This document shows, piece after piece, positions 24,694 through 33,211 of a stretch of DNA of 64,000 bases. The stretch is from positions 3,173 through 67,172 of the forward strand of contig JBBQWX010000004.1 in the NCBI GenBank assembly GCA_038210185.1. The letters run 5' to 3'. The position numbers and the translations under genes were made by a program. This DNA comes from Fodinibacter sp038210185 (GTDB lineage: Bacteria > Actinomycetota > Actinomycetes > Actinomycetales > Dermatophilaceae). Every line of letters starts with the position of its first letter. Positions within the stretch are counted from its first letter, which is position 1. The notes under the pieces are model-generated. The model worked only from the letters and a program-made list of their open reading frames with translations. It was not told the DNA's origin and searched no databases.

Positions 24694-25890
24694 ATGGTGG
24701 AGACGCGGCTGATCGAGGTCGGCGGCCTGCAGGCGCTGGTCGACGGCCTGCGGGCCCGGGGTTTCGCCGTGCTCGGTCCCACGCTCCGGTCGGGAGCGAT
24801 CGTCAACGCCCCGCTCACCAGCATCGACGACCTGCCACGCGGCTGGGGTGACGACCAGGGCCCCGCACACTACCGGCTGCGTCGGCGCGACGACGAGGCG
24901 TACTTCGGCTACGCGGCGGGTGCGCAGTCGGCCAAGCCCGTCTTCTTCCCCGCTGACCAGCTGCTGTGGCGGGGGCGGCGCACGGCCGACGAGCACGGCT
25001 TCGTGGTCGACACCGGTGGGGACGAGGCCGCAGCGGCTGGGGAGCCGGACGGGCCGGTTGCGCTCCTCGGGCTGCGGTCGTGCGACCTGAGCGCGCTCGG
25101 CATCCATGACACGGTGCTCGCCGGGCGACGTGCGGTCGACGCGCACTACGCCCGGCGACGCGACGACGCGTTCGTCGTGGCGGTCGCGTGCTCCGACCCC
25201 GGCGGCACCTGCTTCTGCGTCTCGATGGGCACCGGCCCGCGGCCCGAGGCGGGGCGGGGGGCACCGTTCGACCTGTCGCTGACCGAGCTACTCGACGACG
25301 TCCACCGGTTCGTGGTCGAGGTGGGCACCGACCGCGGTCGCGAGCTGCTCGACGCGATCGGGGCGCCGACGGCTCCGGCCCGGGACGTGGAGGCCGCGGC
25401 CCGGGTGACCGAGCGGGCGACCCGGCGGATGGGGCGCCGGCTCGAGACCGACGGGCTCAAGGAACTGCTCTACGCCAGCGTGGACAGCCCCCGGTGGGAC
25501 GACGTCGCCGCGCGCTGCCTGTCCTGCACCAACTGCACCATGGTGTGCCCGACCTGCTTCTGCACGACCGTCGAGGACGTCTCCGACCTGACCGGGCACG
25601 AGGCGGAACGGCACCGGGTGTGGGACTCCTGCTTCGACGCAGACTTCTCCTACATCCACGGCGGCGTCGTGCGTGAGTCGGCGAGGTCGCGCTACCGGCA
25701 GTGGATGACCCACAAGCTGGCCTCCTGGCAGGACCAGTTCGGCTCCTCCGGCTGCGTGGGTTGCGGCCGCTGCCTCACGTGGTGCCCGGCGGCGATCGAC
25801 ATCACGGCGGAGGCGGCGGCCCTTCGCGCAGCGCCCGGTTCGAACCTCCCGGTCCGACTTCCCGCCGCCCCGACCGGCTCACACGAGTAG
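24694..25890 (+). CDS. hyhB: Group 3b-like [NiFe]-hydrogenase, beta (4Fe-4S) subunit
   Basis: 398 residues. Electron-transfer subunit linking the hydrogenase small subunit to the NAD(P)H-reactive gamma subunit. Two four-cysteine clusters are visible near residues 275-287 (CLSCTNCTMVCPTCFC) and 354-364 (CVGCGRCLTWCP), the 4Fe-4S dicluster domain of sulfhydrogenase-type beta subunits. The N-terminal half matches the same family (HYRLRRRDDEAYFGYAAG, LLGLRSCDLSALGIHD). Start ATG 24694 has GGGAGGGGCC before it. First gene of the operon; the order beta-(cNMP protein)-gamma-small-large is that of actinobacterial group 3b enzymes. Confidence 0.92.
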   Translation: MVETRLIEVGGLQALVDGLRARGFAVLGPTLRSGAIVNAPLTSIDDLPRGWGDDQGPAHYRLRRRDDEAYFGYAAGAQSAKPVFFPADQLLWRGRRTADEHGFVVDTGGDEAAAAGEPDGPVALLGLRSCDLSALGIHDTVLAGRRAVDAHYARRRDDAFVVAVACSDPGGTCFCVSMGTGPRPEAGRGAPFDLSLTELLDDVHRFVVEVGTDRGRELLDAIGAPTAPARDVEAAARVTERATRRMGRRLETDGLKELLYASVDSPRWDDVAARCLSCTNCTMVCPTCFCTTVEDVSDLTGHEAERHRVWDSCFDADFSYIHGGVVRESARSRYRQWMTHKLASWQDQFGSSGCVGCGRCLTWCPAAIDITAEAAALRAAPGSNLPVRLPAAPTGSHE

Positions 25891-25901
25891 CGGAGGTGCC
25901 C

Positions 25902-26363
25902 ATGCAGACCATCGCCGAGTACCTGCCGCACCACCCGTTCTTCGCGTGCCTGGACGAGTCGGTCGCAACCCTGGTGGCCGGGTGCGCGGTGAACATGCAC
26001 TTCCGCCCCGGCCAGCACCTCTTCCACGAGGGCGACCCGGCCGACACGTTCTACGTCGTCCGGCGCGGCCGGGTCACCCTCGAGGTGCACGCTCCGGCCG
26101 GGCCGTCCGTGGTCGTCGACACCGCGCACGAGGACGACGTGGTCGGGTGGTCCTGGCTCGTGCCGCCGTTCCGGTGCCGCTACGACGCCCGGGCGACGGA
26201 GGAGACCAGCACGATCGCCTTCGACGGCGCGTGCCTGCGCGCCAAGGGGCAGGCCGACCCTGCGGTCGGCTACGCCCTGCTCCAACGGGTCGTGACGGTG
26301 ATGGAGTCCCGGCTGCACTCGACGCGAACCCGACTGCTCGACCTCTACGGGTCCACGACATGA
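25902..26363 (+). CDS. Cyclic-nucleotide-binding domain protein of the hydrogenase operon
   Basis: 153 residues: a single Crp/Fnr-type sensor domain (FRPGQHLFHEGDPADTFYVVRRGRVTLEV) without the C-terminal helix-turn-helix, so it is not a DNA-binding regulator by itself. The phosphate-binding cassette is not obviously canonical. Start ATG 25902 has CGGAGG upstream; its stop overlaps the hyhG start (ATGA). Its conserved position between the beta and gamma subunits suggests it binds or modulates the complex, perhaps in response to a nucleotide; this is inference. Confidence 0.88.
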   Translation: MQTIAEYLPHHPFFACLDESVATLVAGCAVNMHFRPGQHLFHEGDPADTFYVVRRGRVTLEVHAPAGPSVVVDTAHEDDVVGWSWLVPPFRCRYDARATEETSTIAFDGACLRAKGQADPAVGYALLQRVVTVMESRLHSTRTRLLDLYGSTT

Positions 26364-27217
26364 TGTCGACCACCGGCCCCCGACGGAGCGCCACCGAGGA
26401 CCCCTTCCTCCCGCGCAGCTTCGTCGTCCGCCACCACCGCCAGGACACCCGCGACACCTACACGCTCGTGCTCGAGCCTGCCGACGGCGCCCCGATGGCG
26501 TTCGCGGCCGGCCAGTTCACGATGATGCACGCGTTCGGCGCGGGGGAGGCGCCGATCTCGATCAGCGGCGACCCGGCACGAACCGACCTGTTGGAGCACA
26601 CCATCCGCGACGTCGGTGCCGTCACCCACGCGCTCGTGCACGCCTCTCCCGGAACCGAGCTCGGCATCCGGGGTCCGTACGGCAACGGCTGGGACGTCGC
26701 GTCCGGGCGGGGCGGTGACGTGGTGTTCGTCGCCGGCGGCATCGGGCTCGCGCCCCTGCGGCCGGCGATCCTCGAGGTCTGCGCCTCCCGTGCCGACTAC
26801 GGCCGGGTGCTGCTCCTCTACGGTGCGCGCACCCCGGAGGACATCCTCTTCGGCGACGACCTGCGCCGCTGGGCGGCCGACCACGGAGTCGCCGTGCAGG
26901 TCACCGTCGACAACGGCCAGCACGCCTGGCGAGGCCGGGTCGGCCTGGTGACCCAGCTCGTCGCGCGTGGTGGTTTCGACGCGTCGAACACCCTGGCGCT
27001 CGTCTGTGGACCCGAGGTGATGATGCGGTACGCGGCGTCGGCGCTCGCCGAGCGCGGTGTGCCCCGGCGCCGGCTGCGCTTGTCGATGGAACGCAACATG
27101 AAGTGCGGCGTGGGCTTGTGCGGGCACTGCCAGCTGCGTGAGGTCTTCCTCTGCGTGGACGGCCCGGTGCTCACCTACGAGGTGCTCGAGCCCCTCATGG
27201 CCAGAGCGGAGCTGTAG
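26360..27217 (+). CDS. hyhG: Group 3b-like [NiFe]-hydrogenase, gamma (FAD/NAD(P)) subunit
   Basis: 285 residues of the ferredoxin-NADP reductase fold: flavin-binding region (FAAGQFTMMHAFGAGEAPISISG), the dinucleotide loop VFVAGGIGLAPLRP, and a C-terminal 2Fe-2S site MKCGVGLCGHCQLREVFLCVDGP with four cysteines, as in dihydroorotate-dehydrogenase electron-transfer subunits. It should exchange electrons between NAD(P)H and the hydrogenase. Start ATG 26360 overlaps the upstream stop; a second ATG follows directly. Cofactor preference (NADP in characterised 3b enzymes) is not provable from sequence here. Confidence 0.92.
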   Translation: MMSTTGPRRSATEDPFLPRSFVVRHHRQDTRDTYTLVLEPADGAPMAFAAGQFTMMHAFGAGEAPISISGDPARTDLLEHTIRDVGAVTHALVHASPGTELGIRGPYGNGWDVASGRGGDVVFVAGGIGLAPLRPAILEVCASRADYGRVLLLYGARTPEDILFGDDLRRWAADHGVAVQVTVDNGQHAWRGRVGLVTQLVARGGFDASNTLALVCGPEVMMRYAASALAERGVPRRRLRLSMERNMKCGVGLCGHCQLREVFLCVDGPVLTYEVLEPLMARAEL

Positions 27218-27219
27218 CG

Positions 27220-28056
27220 ATGTCCCTCGACGCGAGCCACGGCAGCGAGCACGTGCAGGCCCACCGGGGGAGGCCGACGCTGGCGGTGTGGAAGTTCGCC
27301 TCCTGCGACGGGTGCCAGCTGACCCTCCTCAACTGCGAGGACGAGCTGATCCCGCTGGCAGGAGCAATGGACATCGCCTACTTCCCCGAGGCCACGCGCG
27401 CCGTCGTCGAGGGGCCCTACGACGTGTCGCTCGTCGAGGGGTCGATCACCACGCCCGAGGAGCTCGAGCGCATCCAGCACGTCCGCGAGGTGTCCCGACG
27501 GCTGATCACGATCGGCGCCTGCGCCACCGCGGGCGGCATCCAGGCGCTGCGCAACTTCGGCGACGTCGCGCAGTTCCGGTCCATCGTCTACGCGCACCCC
27601 GAGTACCTCGCGACGCTGTCGCGGTCGACGCCCGTCTCGGCCCACGTGGCCGTCGACTTCGAGCTGCGCGGCTGCCCGATCGACAAGCACCAGCTCCTGG
27701 AGGTGCTGGCCGCCTCGCTGCAGGGCCGCACCCCGCGGATCCCGTCGTACAGCGTGTGCGTGGAGTGCAAGCGGCGCGGCACGGTGTGCGTGACGGTGGC
27801 CCACGGAACCCCGTGCCTCGGCCCGGTCACCCACGCCGGGTGCGGCGCCCTGTGCCCGACCTTCGACCGCGGCTGCTACGGCTGCTTCGGGCCGCAGGAC
27901 ACGCCGAACACGATGTCGATCGCGGCCCGGCTCACGGAGCTCGGGATGAGCGAGCCCGAGGTGGTGCGGATCTTCCGCACCTTCAACGCGGCATCCGAGC
28001 CCTTCCGGCGTGAGAGCGAGCGACACGAGACCGCGACGCGGGAGGTGACCCCGTGA
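27220..28056 (+). CDS. hyhS: Group 3b-like [NiFe]-hydrogenase, small (delta) subunit
   Basis: 278 residues. Carries the FeS relay next to the active site. The proximal cluster begins with ASCDGCQLTLLNCE (Cys29, Cys32); GACATAGG, RGCPIDKHQL and the later cysteines (CVECKRRGTVC, CLGPVTHAGCGALCPTFDRGCYGC) provide the remaining ligands. There is no Tat signal, consistent with a cytoplasmic enzyme. The stop overlaps the large-subunit start (GTGA), so the two subunits are made in a coupled fashion. Confidence 0.94.
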   Translation: MSLDASHGSEHVQAHRGRPTLAVWKFASCDGCQLTLLNCEDELIPLAGAMDIAYFPEATRAVVEGPYDVSLVEGSITTPEELERIQHVREVSRRLITIGACATAGGIQALRNFGDVAQFRSIVYAHPEYLATLSRSTPVSAHVAVDFELRGCPIDKHQLLEVLAASLQGRTPRIPSYSVCVECKRRGTVCVTVAHGTPCLGPVTHAGCGALCPTFDRGCYGCFGPQDTPNTMSIAARLTELGMSEPEVVRIFRTFNAASEPFRRESERHETATREVTP

Positions 28057-29363
28057 GCCACAAGCTCACCGACGGCGGACAGGTCATGCACGTGGGCACC
28101 CTGGCCCGGGTCGAGGGCGAGGGTGCCATGCACATCGAGTACCACGACGGCGTGGTCACCGACGTGCAGCTGCGGATCTACGAGCCCCCACGGTTCTACG
28201 AGGCGTTCCTACGCGGCCGGGCCCACACCGAGCCGCCGGACATCACCGCGCGGATCTGCGGCATCTGCCCGGTGGCGTACCAGACCAGCGCGTGTTGGGC
28301 GATCGAGGACGCCTGCGGGGTCGAGGTGCCCGAGGAGATCGCTTCGATGCGCCGGCTCCTGTACTGCGGGGAGTGGATCGAGAGCCACGCGCTGCACGTC
28401 TTCCTGCTCCACGCCCCCGACTTCCTCGGCTACGACGGCGCCATCGAGATGGCGGCCGACCACCCGGACGTGGTGGAGCGCGGGCTGCGCATCAAGAAGG
28501 CCGGCAACGACCTGATGGAGGTCGTCGGCGGTCGCTCGATCCACCCCGTCAACGTGCGCGTCGGAGGCTTCTACCGGATGCCGTCGCGCGAGGAGCTGCG
28601 CTCGGTCCGCGGCCGGGTCGAGCGGGCCCGCGACGACGCCATGGCCACCGTGCAGCTGGTCGCCGGGTTCGACTTCCCGGACATGGAGCAGCCCTACGAG
28701 TACCTCTCGCTGCGGGCGGAGCAGGGTTACCCGATCGAGGCGGGCAGCGTCGTGACCTCCTCGGGCGGAGCCTTCGCCGTGCGCGACTTCCCGAGCCATG
28801 TCCGAGAGTTCCACGTCGAGCACTCCAACGCGCTGCACGCCCGCCTCGACGGTTCGCCCGAGCCCTACGTCGTCGGCCCGCTCGCGCGGTACTCGCTCAA
28901 CTCCGACCGGCTCTCCGACGCGGCCCGTGCTGCTGCGAGCGCGGCGGGCCTGGGACCGGTGTGCCGCAACCCGTTCCGCTCCATCGTGGTCCGGGCGGTC
29001 GAGCTCGTCGAGGCGTGCACCGAGGCGCTGCGGATCATCGACGGCTGGAGCGACGGGGTCGCGCCGAGCGTGCCGGTCCCGCCACGGGCGGGGGAGGGCT
29101 TCGGGGCCAGCGAAGCCCCACGGGGAACGCTGTTCCACCGCTACGTCCTCGACGACGAGGGCATCATTCGCGACGCGCAGATCGTGCCGCCGACCTCGCA
29201 GAACCAGGCGAGCGTCGAGGCCGACCTGCGCCGGCTCGTCGAGGCCTGGTCCGACCTCGACGACCACGCCCTGCAGCACCGCTGCGAGCAGGCGATCCGC
29301 AACTACGACCCGTGCATCTCGTGCGCGACCCATTTCCTCGACCTCACGGTGGACCGCCGATGA
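28053..29363 (+). CDS. hyhL: Group 3b-like [NiFe]-hydrogenase, large (alpha) subunit
   Basis: 436 residues; holds the Ni-Fe(CN)2CO site where H2 is split or formed. The L1 motif RICGICPVAY (Cys69, Cys72) has the PVAY variant that marks group 3 enzymes, and the L2 motif DPCISCATH (Cys421, Cys424, His427) is at the C-terminus, followed by nine residues (FLDLTVDRR) for removal by the maturation protease. All four nickel-ligating cysteines are present. The start GTG 28053 overlaps the small-subunit stop. Group assignment to 3b rests on subunit set and motifs; a phylogeny would settle it. Confidence 0.95.
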   Translation: MSHKLTDGGQVMHVGTLARVEGEGAMHIEYHDGVVTDVQLRIYEPPRFYEAFLRGRAHTEPPDITARICGICPVAYQTSACWAIEDACGVEVPEEIASMRRLLYCGEWIESHALHVFLLHAPDFLGYDGAIEMAADHPDVVERGLRIKKAGNDLMEVVGGRSIHPVNVRVGGFYRMPSREELRSVRGRVERARDDAMATVQLVAGFDFPDMEQPYEYLSLRAEQGYPIEAGSVVTSSGGAFAVRDFPSHVREFHVEHSNALHARLDGSPEPYVVGPLARYSLNSDRLSDAARAAASAAGLGPVCRNPFRSIVVRAVELVEACTEALRIIDGWSDGVAPSVPVPPRAGEGFGASEAPRGTLFHRYVLDDEGIIRDAQIVPPTSQNQASVEADLRRLVEAWSDLDDHALQHRCEQAIRNYDPCISCATHFLDLTVDRR

Positions 29364-29899
29364 GCGCTTCTCGACCCCCGCCACCACCACCGACGCTCGT
29401 CGTCGGCCTGGGCAGCGCCGACCGCGGCGACGATGCGGTCGGCGGGCACGTCGCCCGCGCCCTCGCGGCGCTCGAGGACGCCCGGGTGGTCGTGGCCCAG
29501 TACGCGGACCCCACCGACCTCATCGAGCTGTGGACCGGGCGGGACCGCGTCGTCGTCGTCGATGCGACATGCTCCGGCGCCGCCCCCGGCACCCTTCGGC
29601 TCCTCGAGACAGGCACGCAGCAGTCACCACTGCCCGAGGCGGCCTGGGTGCGCACCGGCCGCGGCGGCACGCACGCCTTCGGGCTCGCCGCGGCGGTCGA
29701 GCTGGCCCGGGCGCTGCGGCGGCTGCCCGCGCACGTCACCGTCGTCGGGGTCGAAGCGGCGACCTTAGAACCCGGCGCACCGCTGTCACCCGCCGTGGCC
29801 GCGGCGGTCCCGGCCGCAGTCGCCGCGGTGCTGGATGCCGTCGCCGGCCCCGTGGGCGCGCGCGCCCGCCAGGGAGGGAGCGCCGATGTGCCTGGGTGA
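29360..29899 (+). CDS. Hydrogenase maturation protease (HyaD/HycI family)
   Basis: 179 residues. Family motifs: VVGLGSADRGDDAVGGHVA near the N-terminus with the nickel-sensing acidic residue in GDDAVG, VVVVDATCSG with the second metal ligand, and GTHAFGLAAAVELA containing the third (His). It should clip the C-terminal peptide of HyhL after metal insertion. The ATGA start overlaps the large-subunit stop. The C-terminus is Ala/Val-rich and the last ~15 residues overlap hypC. Confidence 0.93.
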   Translation: MSASRPPPPPPTLVVGLGSADRGDDAVGGHVARALAALEDARVVVAQYADPTDLIELWTGRDRVVVVDATCSGAAPGTLRLLETGTQQSPLPEAAWVRTGRGGTHAFGLAAAVELARALRRLPAHVTVVGVEAATLEPGAPLSPAVAAAVPAAVAAVLDAVAGPVGARARQGGSADVPG

Positions 29900-30170
29900 G
29901 GTGGCGCAGGTCGTGGAGACCGGTCCGGGCTCGACGGCCCGCGTCCGCGCGCGCCAGCGCACCGCCACGGTGTCGTTGCTGACCCTGGACGAGGGCGTCG
30001 CACCGGGCGACTGGCTCGTCTGCCACTGCGGCTTCGCGCTCGCGCGGGTGACGGCCGAGGAGGCCGCCGACGCCACCGCCATCCGCACCACCACGGTGGC
30101 ACCCGCCGCCCCGGTGGTGCAGGCCACCGCACCGGCACCGATGGTGCCCCCGAGGAAGGACATTCCATGA
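29886..30170 (+). CDS. hypC: HypC/HybG/HupF-family hydrogenase maturation chaperone
   Basis: 94 residues beginning MCLGEVAQV; Cys2 is the essential residue that binds the Fe(CN)2CO precursor in HypC. The beta-barrel pattern continues (VSLLTLDEGVAPGDWLVCHCGFALARVTAEEA), and the usual C-terminal region is extended by ~25 Pro/Ala/Thr-rich residues. ATG 29886 lies 14 bp inside the protease gene. The other hyp genes (A, B, D, E, F) are not in the window. Confidence 0.9.
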   Translation: MCLGEVAQVVETGPGSTARVRARQRTATVSLLTLDEGVAPGDWLVCHCGFALARVTAEEAADATAIRTTTVAPAAPVVQATAPAPMVPPRKDIP

Positions 30171-31096
30171 ACGCGACCCGACGCAACGGCATCCTGCTGG
30201 CCCTTGTCGCCGCGGCGATCAGCGGGTTCTCGGTCTTCGTCAACGCCTCCGCAGTGTTGGCCTTCGAGAGCGCAACCGTCTACACGACGGCCAAGAACGT
30301 CGTCGCCGCCCTGGCGCTGCTCGCCGTCGTCGCGCTGGGAACGCGCACGGGAGCACGCCTCACCCGGCCGATCGGCGCGCGGCAGTGGCTCGCGCTCACT
30401 GCGATCGGGCTTCTCGGCGGCAGCCTCGCGTTCGTGCTGTTCTTCGAGGGGCTGGCCCGGGCCACCTCTTCGCAGGCGGCCTTCCTCCACAAGACGCTCG
30501 TGCTCTGGGTTGCGCTCCTCGCCCTACCCCTGCTGGGGGAGCGGCTGCAGTGGGGTCACTGGCTGGCGATCGGCCTCCTGGTCGTCGGCCAGGTGGGACT
30601 CGCCGGTGGCCTGCCGTCCTCGTTCGGCACGTCGGGGCTGCTCATCCTGGCCGCGACCCTGGTGTGGTCCCTGGAGGTCGTGCTCGCCAAGTGGTTGCTC
30701 GGCGGGGTCTCGTCATGGACCGTCGCGGTCGCCCGTATGGGGCTGGGGTCGATCGCGCTGCTCGGGTGGCTGGCCGCGCGTGGCCAGCTCGGCGGCCTCG
30801 CGGCGATGACGGGCGAGCAGGTCGGCTGGGTGCTGCTCACCGGGGCCCTGCTGGCCTGCTACGTCGCGACCTGGTTCGCCGCGCTGGCACGGGCGCAGGC
30901 CGTCGACGTCACGGCGGTGCTCGTGCTCGCGGCCCCGGTCACGGCCGGGCTCAGCGCGGCGGTCGACGGGACCCCGCTGGCGCCGCAGGCCGTCTGGCTC
31001 GCGCTGGTCGTGCTCGGGGGGGCCGCAGTCGTCCGGCTGGGTGGGTGGAGCACCGCTCGTCGGGACCGGGCCCCCGCCGTCGAGACCCGCGGGTAG
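30167..31096 (+). CDS. EamA/DMT-family transporter in the hydrogenase operon
   Basis: 309 residues with ten predicted membrane segments in two EamA repeats (first from about residue 8, second from ~155). Motifs such as LFFEGLARATSSQAAFLHKTLVLWVALLALPLLGERL are typical of drug/metabolite transporters. It overlaps hypC by 4 bp (ATGA), so it belongs to the operon. The substrate is unknown; nothing in the sequence identifies nickel or any particular metabolite. Confidence 0.9.
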   Translation: MNATRRNGILLALVAAAISGFSVFVNASAVLAFESATVYTTAKNVVAALALLAVVALGTRTGARLTRPIGARQWLALTAIGLLGGSLAFVLFFEGLARATSSQAAFLHKTLVLWVALLALPLLGERLQWGHWLAIGLLVVGQVGLAGGLPSSFGTSGLLILAATLVWSLEVVLAKWLLGGVSSWTVAVARMGLGSIALLGWLAARGQLGGLAAMTGEQVGWVLLTGALLACYVATWFAALARAQAVDVTAVLVLAAPVTAGLSAAVDGTPLAPQAVWLALVVLGGAAVVRLGGWSTARRDRAPAVETRG

Positions 31097-31105
31097 GGGG
31101 CCGCC

Positions 31106-31876
31106 GTGACATCGGCCCTGAGCGGGGCGCTGCGCTTCGCCGCCTACGCCTACCCCCCCAACGCGCTCGGCTACTGCGGGCCGGACGCGTCGCACCAGCT
31201 GCTCCAGCAGGTGGCGGCCGGCGTCGACGACCCGGACCTGCGCCGGCTCGCCCGCGGCTTCGAGGGTGCCTGGCCCTACCTCGAGCTCATCGCCGCAGCC
31301 AACGGCATCCGCGACCCGCTGGACGCGTCGGTGGTCGAGGCCTACTGGGTCGGCAACAGCCTCCTGAACCACGTGGGCCCGCGGCTGCTCGGGGACTCCC
31401 TCGAGACCCGTTTCCGTGGCCGCGCCGGGCGCTTCTGGTCGAGGCTCGTCGATGCCGTACCCGCGGGGGCCGTTCCCCACCACTCGTTCCACGTGTTCGG
31501 GATCTACCCGTGGGTGGGGCTGCTGCGTGAGGGGCGGGTCGACGAGCCGTTGCACGTGCTCGACCGCTGTCGGGTCCGCTGGGGCCAGGTGGTCGAGCTG
31601 AGGGGGGCGGAGGCGGTGGTCTCGTCCCGCCCGCTGTGTTGGGACGGGCGTCAGCTGGTGCTCGGACGGGCGCGGCCGGAGACCGTGGTCCTGCGGGCGG
31701 ACGGGCTCGGACTGGCCGGTCCCGTGGTGGTGGGGGACTGGTGCTCGCTGCACTGGGAGTGGCTCTGCGAGCGACTCGACCGAGCACAGCTCGCGGCGCT
31801 GGTCCGGTGCACCACGCAACAGCTCAGGGTCGTCAATGGCACACCGTTCCCGGCGCCCGCGGCCGTTCTCGCCTGA
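31106..31876 (+). CDS. DUF6390-like hydrogenase-associated protein
   Basis: 256 residues, soluble, no known catalytic motif. Conserved-looking patches are FAAYAYPPNALGYCGPDAS, PYLELIAAANGIRDPLDASVVEAYWVGN, AVPHHSFHVFGIYPWVGLL and LHWEWLCERLDRAQLAAL. The His-His and Cys residues (PHHSFHVF, NALGYCGP, DWCSLHW) might bind metal, but this is unproven. I associate the family with hydrogenase gene clusters of actinobacteria (DUF6390), consistent with its place 9 bp after the EamA gene as the last gene of the operon. GTG 31106 start. Confidence 0.75.
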   Translation: MTSALSGALRFAAYAYPPNALGYCGPDASHQLLQQVAAGVDDPDLRRLARGFEGAWPYLELIAAANGIRDPLDASVVEAYWVGNSLLNHVGPRLLGDSLETRFRGRAGRFWSRLVDAVPAGAVPHHSFHVFGIYPWVGLLREGRVDEPLHVLDRCRVRWGQVVELRGAEAVVSSRPLCWDGRQLVLGRARPETVVLRADGLGLAGPVVVGDWCSLHWEWLCERLDRAQLAALVRCTTQQLRVVNGTPFPAPAAVLA

Positions 31877-32273
31877 GTCGTCCTCGTCCGCTCTGCTCTG
31901 CGTGTCCGTCCTCGTCCGCGACCACGCAGCACTTCGGATGCCGCGTACCTGTGCTGCGTTCGACCCGGGCTGGTGCGTGGCCAGGTCCGGCGTTCACCAG
32001 GGGTGGGCAGTGGTCACCGGAGCCGTCGCGGAAAGAGCCACCTGCCACCCCGGGACGCCACCTGCCACCCCCCGGGGACGCCACCTGCCACCCCCGGGAC
32101 GCCACCTGCCGCCCCCGGGACCGCTGGGCGCCGGCCTTGGGGGTGCCACAGGCGCGACCCGGCGCGCGCCTGACACCCCTCGAGCGATCAGCGCTCCCAC
32201 GAACAGGCAGTCCACCGCACCCGAGCTGGGTGTGCCCCCACGCCCGGCCGGGCCCGTGCCCTCGACCGACGGG
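31877..32273. other. Non-coding gap with tandem repeats
   Basis: 397 bp between the hydrogenase operon and the convergent Ala/Asp-repeat protein gene. It contains the 32037-32121 tandem repeat. No convincing coding frame, tRNA or clean terminator hairpin was found in the rest. Confidence 0.6.
32037..32121. repeat. Four-copy tandem repeat, ~21-bp unit
   Basis: Units begin GCCACCTGCCACC and end CGGGGAC or CGGGAC. Copies are at 32037-32056, 32057-32079, 32080-32100 and 32101-32121, with lengths of 20, 23, 21 and 21 bp that differ only in the C-run and one base. There are no spacers, so it is not a CRISPR array. Probably a slippage-derived minisatellite. Confidence 0.85.
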
Positions 32274-33095
32274 TCAGACGCGGGCGCCGTTGTCGCCGCT
32301 CGTGGGATCGCGGTGCTTCGGCTGGCGCAGCACGAGCAGGCCGAAGCCGACCAGCGAGACCAGGACGGACACGATGAACCAGCGGATGCTGTGCGTCGGG
32401 CGCGCGAAGACGACCCAGAGCATGATGAGGGGCCCGGCCACCAGGCCGATGACGGCACCCCAGAAGTGCAGATCCTCCTGCGGTGGCAGCACCACCTCGG
32501 GTGGTTCGAAGTGCTCCTCGTCGCCCAGGGCGGCTTCGGCCTGCTCGGCGGCCGCCGTGGTTGCAGGGTCGGTGGGCTCGGCGGCGCGCCAGGACGACGC
32601 GGGGACGACGACGTCGAACGGTGAGGGGTTGACCCAGGGCGCGCGGGACGTGACCGGTGGGGCCGGCCGCTCCGCGGCATCCAGCTCGGCGGCATCCAGC
32701 TCGGCGCCCTCCAGCTCGGCGCCATCTCGGTCGGCGCCATCTCGGTCGGTGACGTCCGGGTCGGTGACGTCCGGGTCGGTGACGGCCGCCTCGGCGGGGT
32801 CGGTGCGGGTGGCGGAAGGCTCGGTGGCGTCGCCGCCCGGAGCCGGCTGCTCGGACTCCTCGTGGGCCGCACCCGCCGCACCCGCCGCACCCGCCGCACC
32901 CGCCGCACCGGCCGCACCCGCCGCATCGGCGGGCGCATCGCCGGGCGCGTTGCCACCGGCGATGCGGGTCGGTGTCGGCTCGTCGTTCAGGGGCGCGTCG
33001 ACGTCATCCGTGGCCGGGCCGTCCCAGCGCGCGATGATGGAGGCGAACCGGGCGTCGACGTCGCGCTCGTCCATGTCACCGGGCCGGTCTGGCAC
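32274..33095 (-). CDS. Low-complexity protein with two C-terminal membrane segments
   Basis: 273 residues. After a short conserved-looking head (DERDVDARFASIIARWDG) comes a run of AAG triplets (9-bp DNA repeats) and a run of five-residue repeats (TDPDV, TDRDG, ADRDG, AELEG, AELDA) that is strongly acidic. The C-terminal part is normal sequence, FEPPEVVLPPQEDLHFWGAVIGLV, with two membrane helices (about 203-224 and 229-248), resembling actinobacterial DUF308/DUF-type small membrane proteins without known function. Start GTG 33095 has GAGGAGAGCCC upstream. Repeat number is probably variable between strains. Confidence 0.8.
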   Translation of the reverse strand: MPDRPGDMDERDVDARFASIIARWDGPATDDVDAPLNDEPTPTRIAGGNAPGDAPADAAGAAGAAGAAGAAGAAGAAHEESEQPAPGGDATEPSATRTDPAEAAVTDPDVTDPDVTDRDGADRDGAELEGAELDAAELDAAERPAPPVTSRAPWVNPSPFDVVVPASSWRAAEPTDPATTAAAEQAEAALGDEEHFEPPEVVLPPQEDLHFWGAVIGLVAGPLIMLWVVFARPTHSIRWFIVSVLVSLVGFGLLVLRQPKHRDPTSGDNGARV

Positions 33096-33211
33096 GGGCT
33101 CTCCTCGGGTGCTGCGGGGTGGGACCATGATCTTCGCACGACGGTGTGCCCGAGAGGCACTGTGACCCAGTGCACTAGAGTCTGGGCGTCGCGCGATGAA
33201 GGGTGGTCCGG

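Noticed and set aside
25902..26363. Crp/Fnr transcription factor for the hydrogenase operon
   Set aside because: Only the sensor domain is present; no helix-turn-helix follows before the stop.
32037..32121. CRISPR array
   Set aside because: Units are 20-23 bp placed head to tail with no unique spacers and no cas genes nearby.
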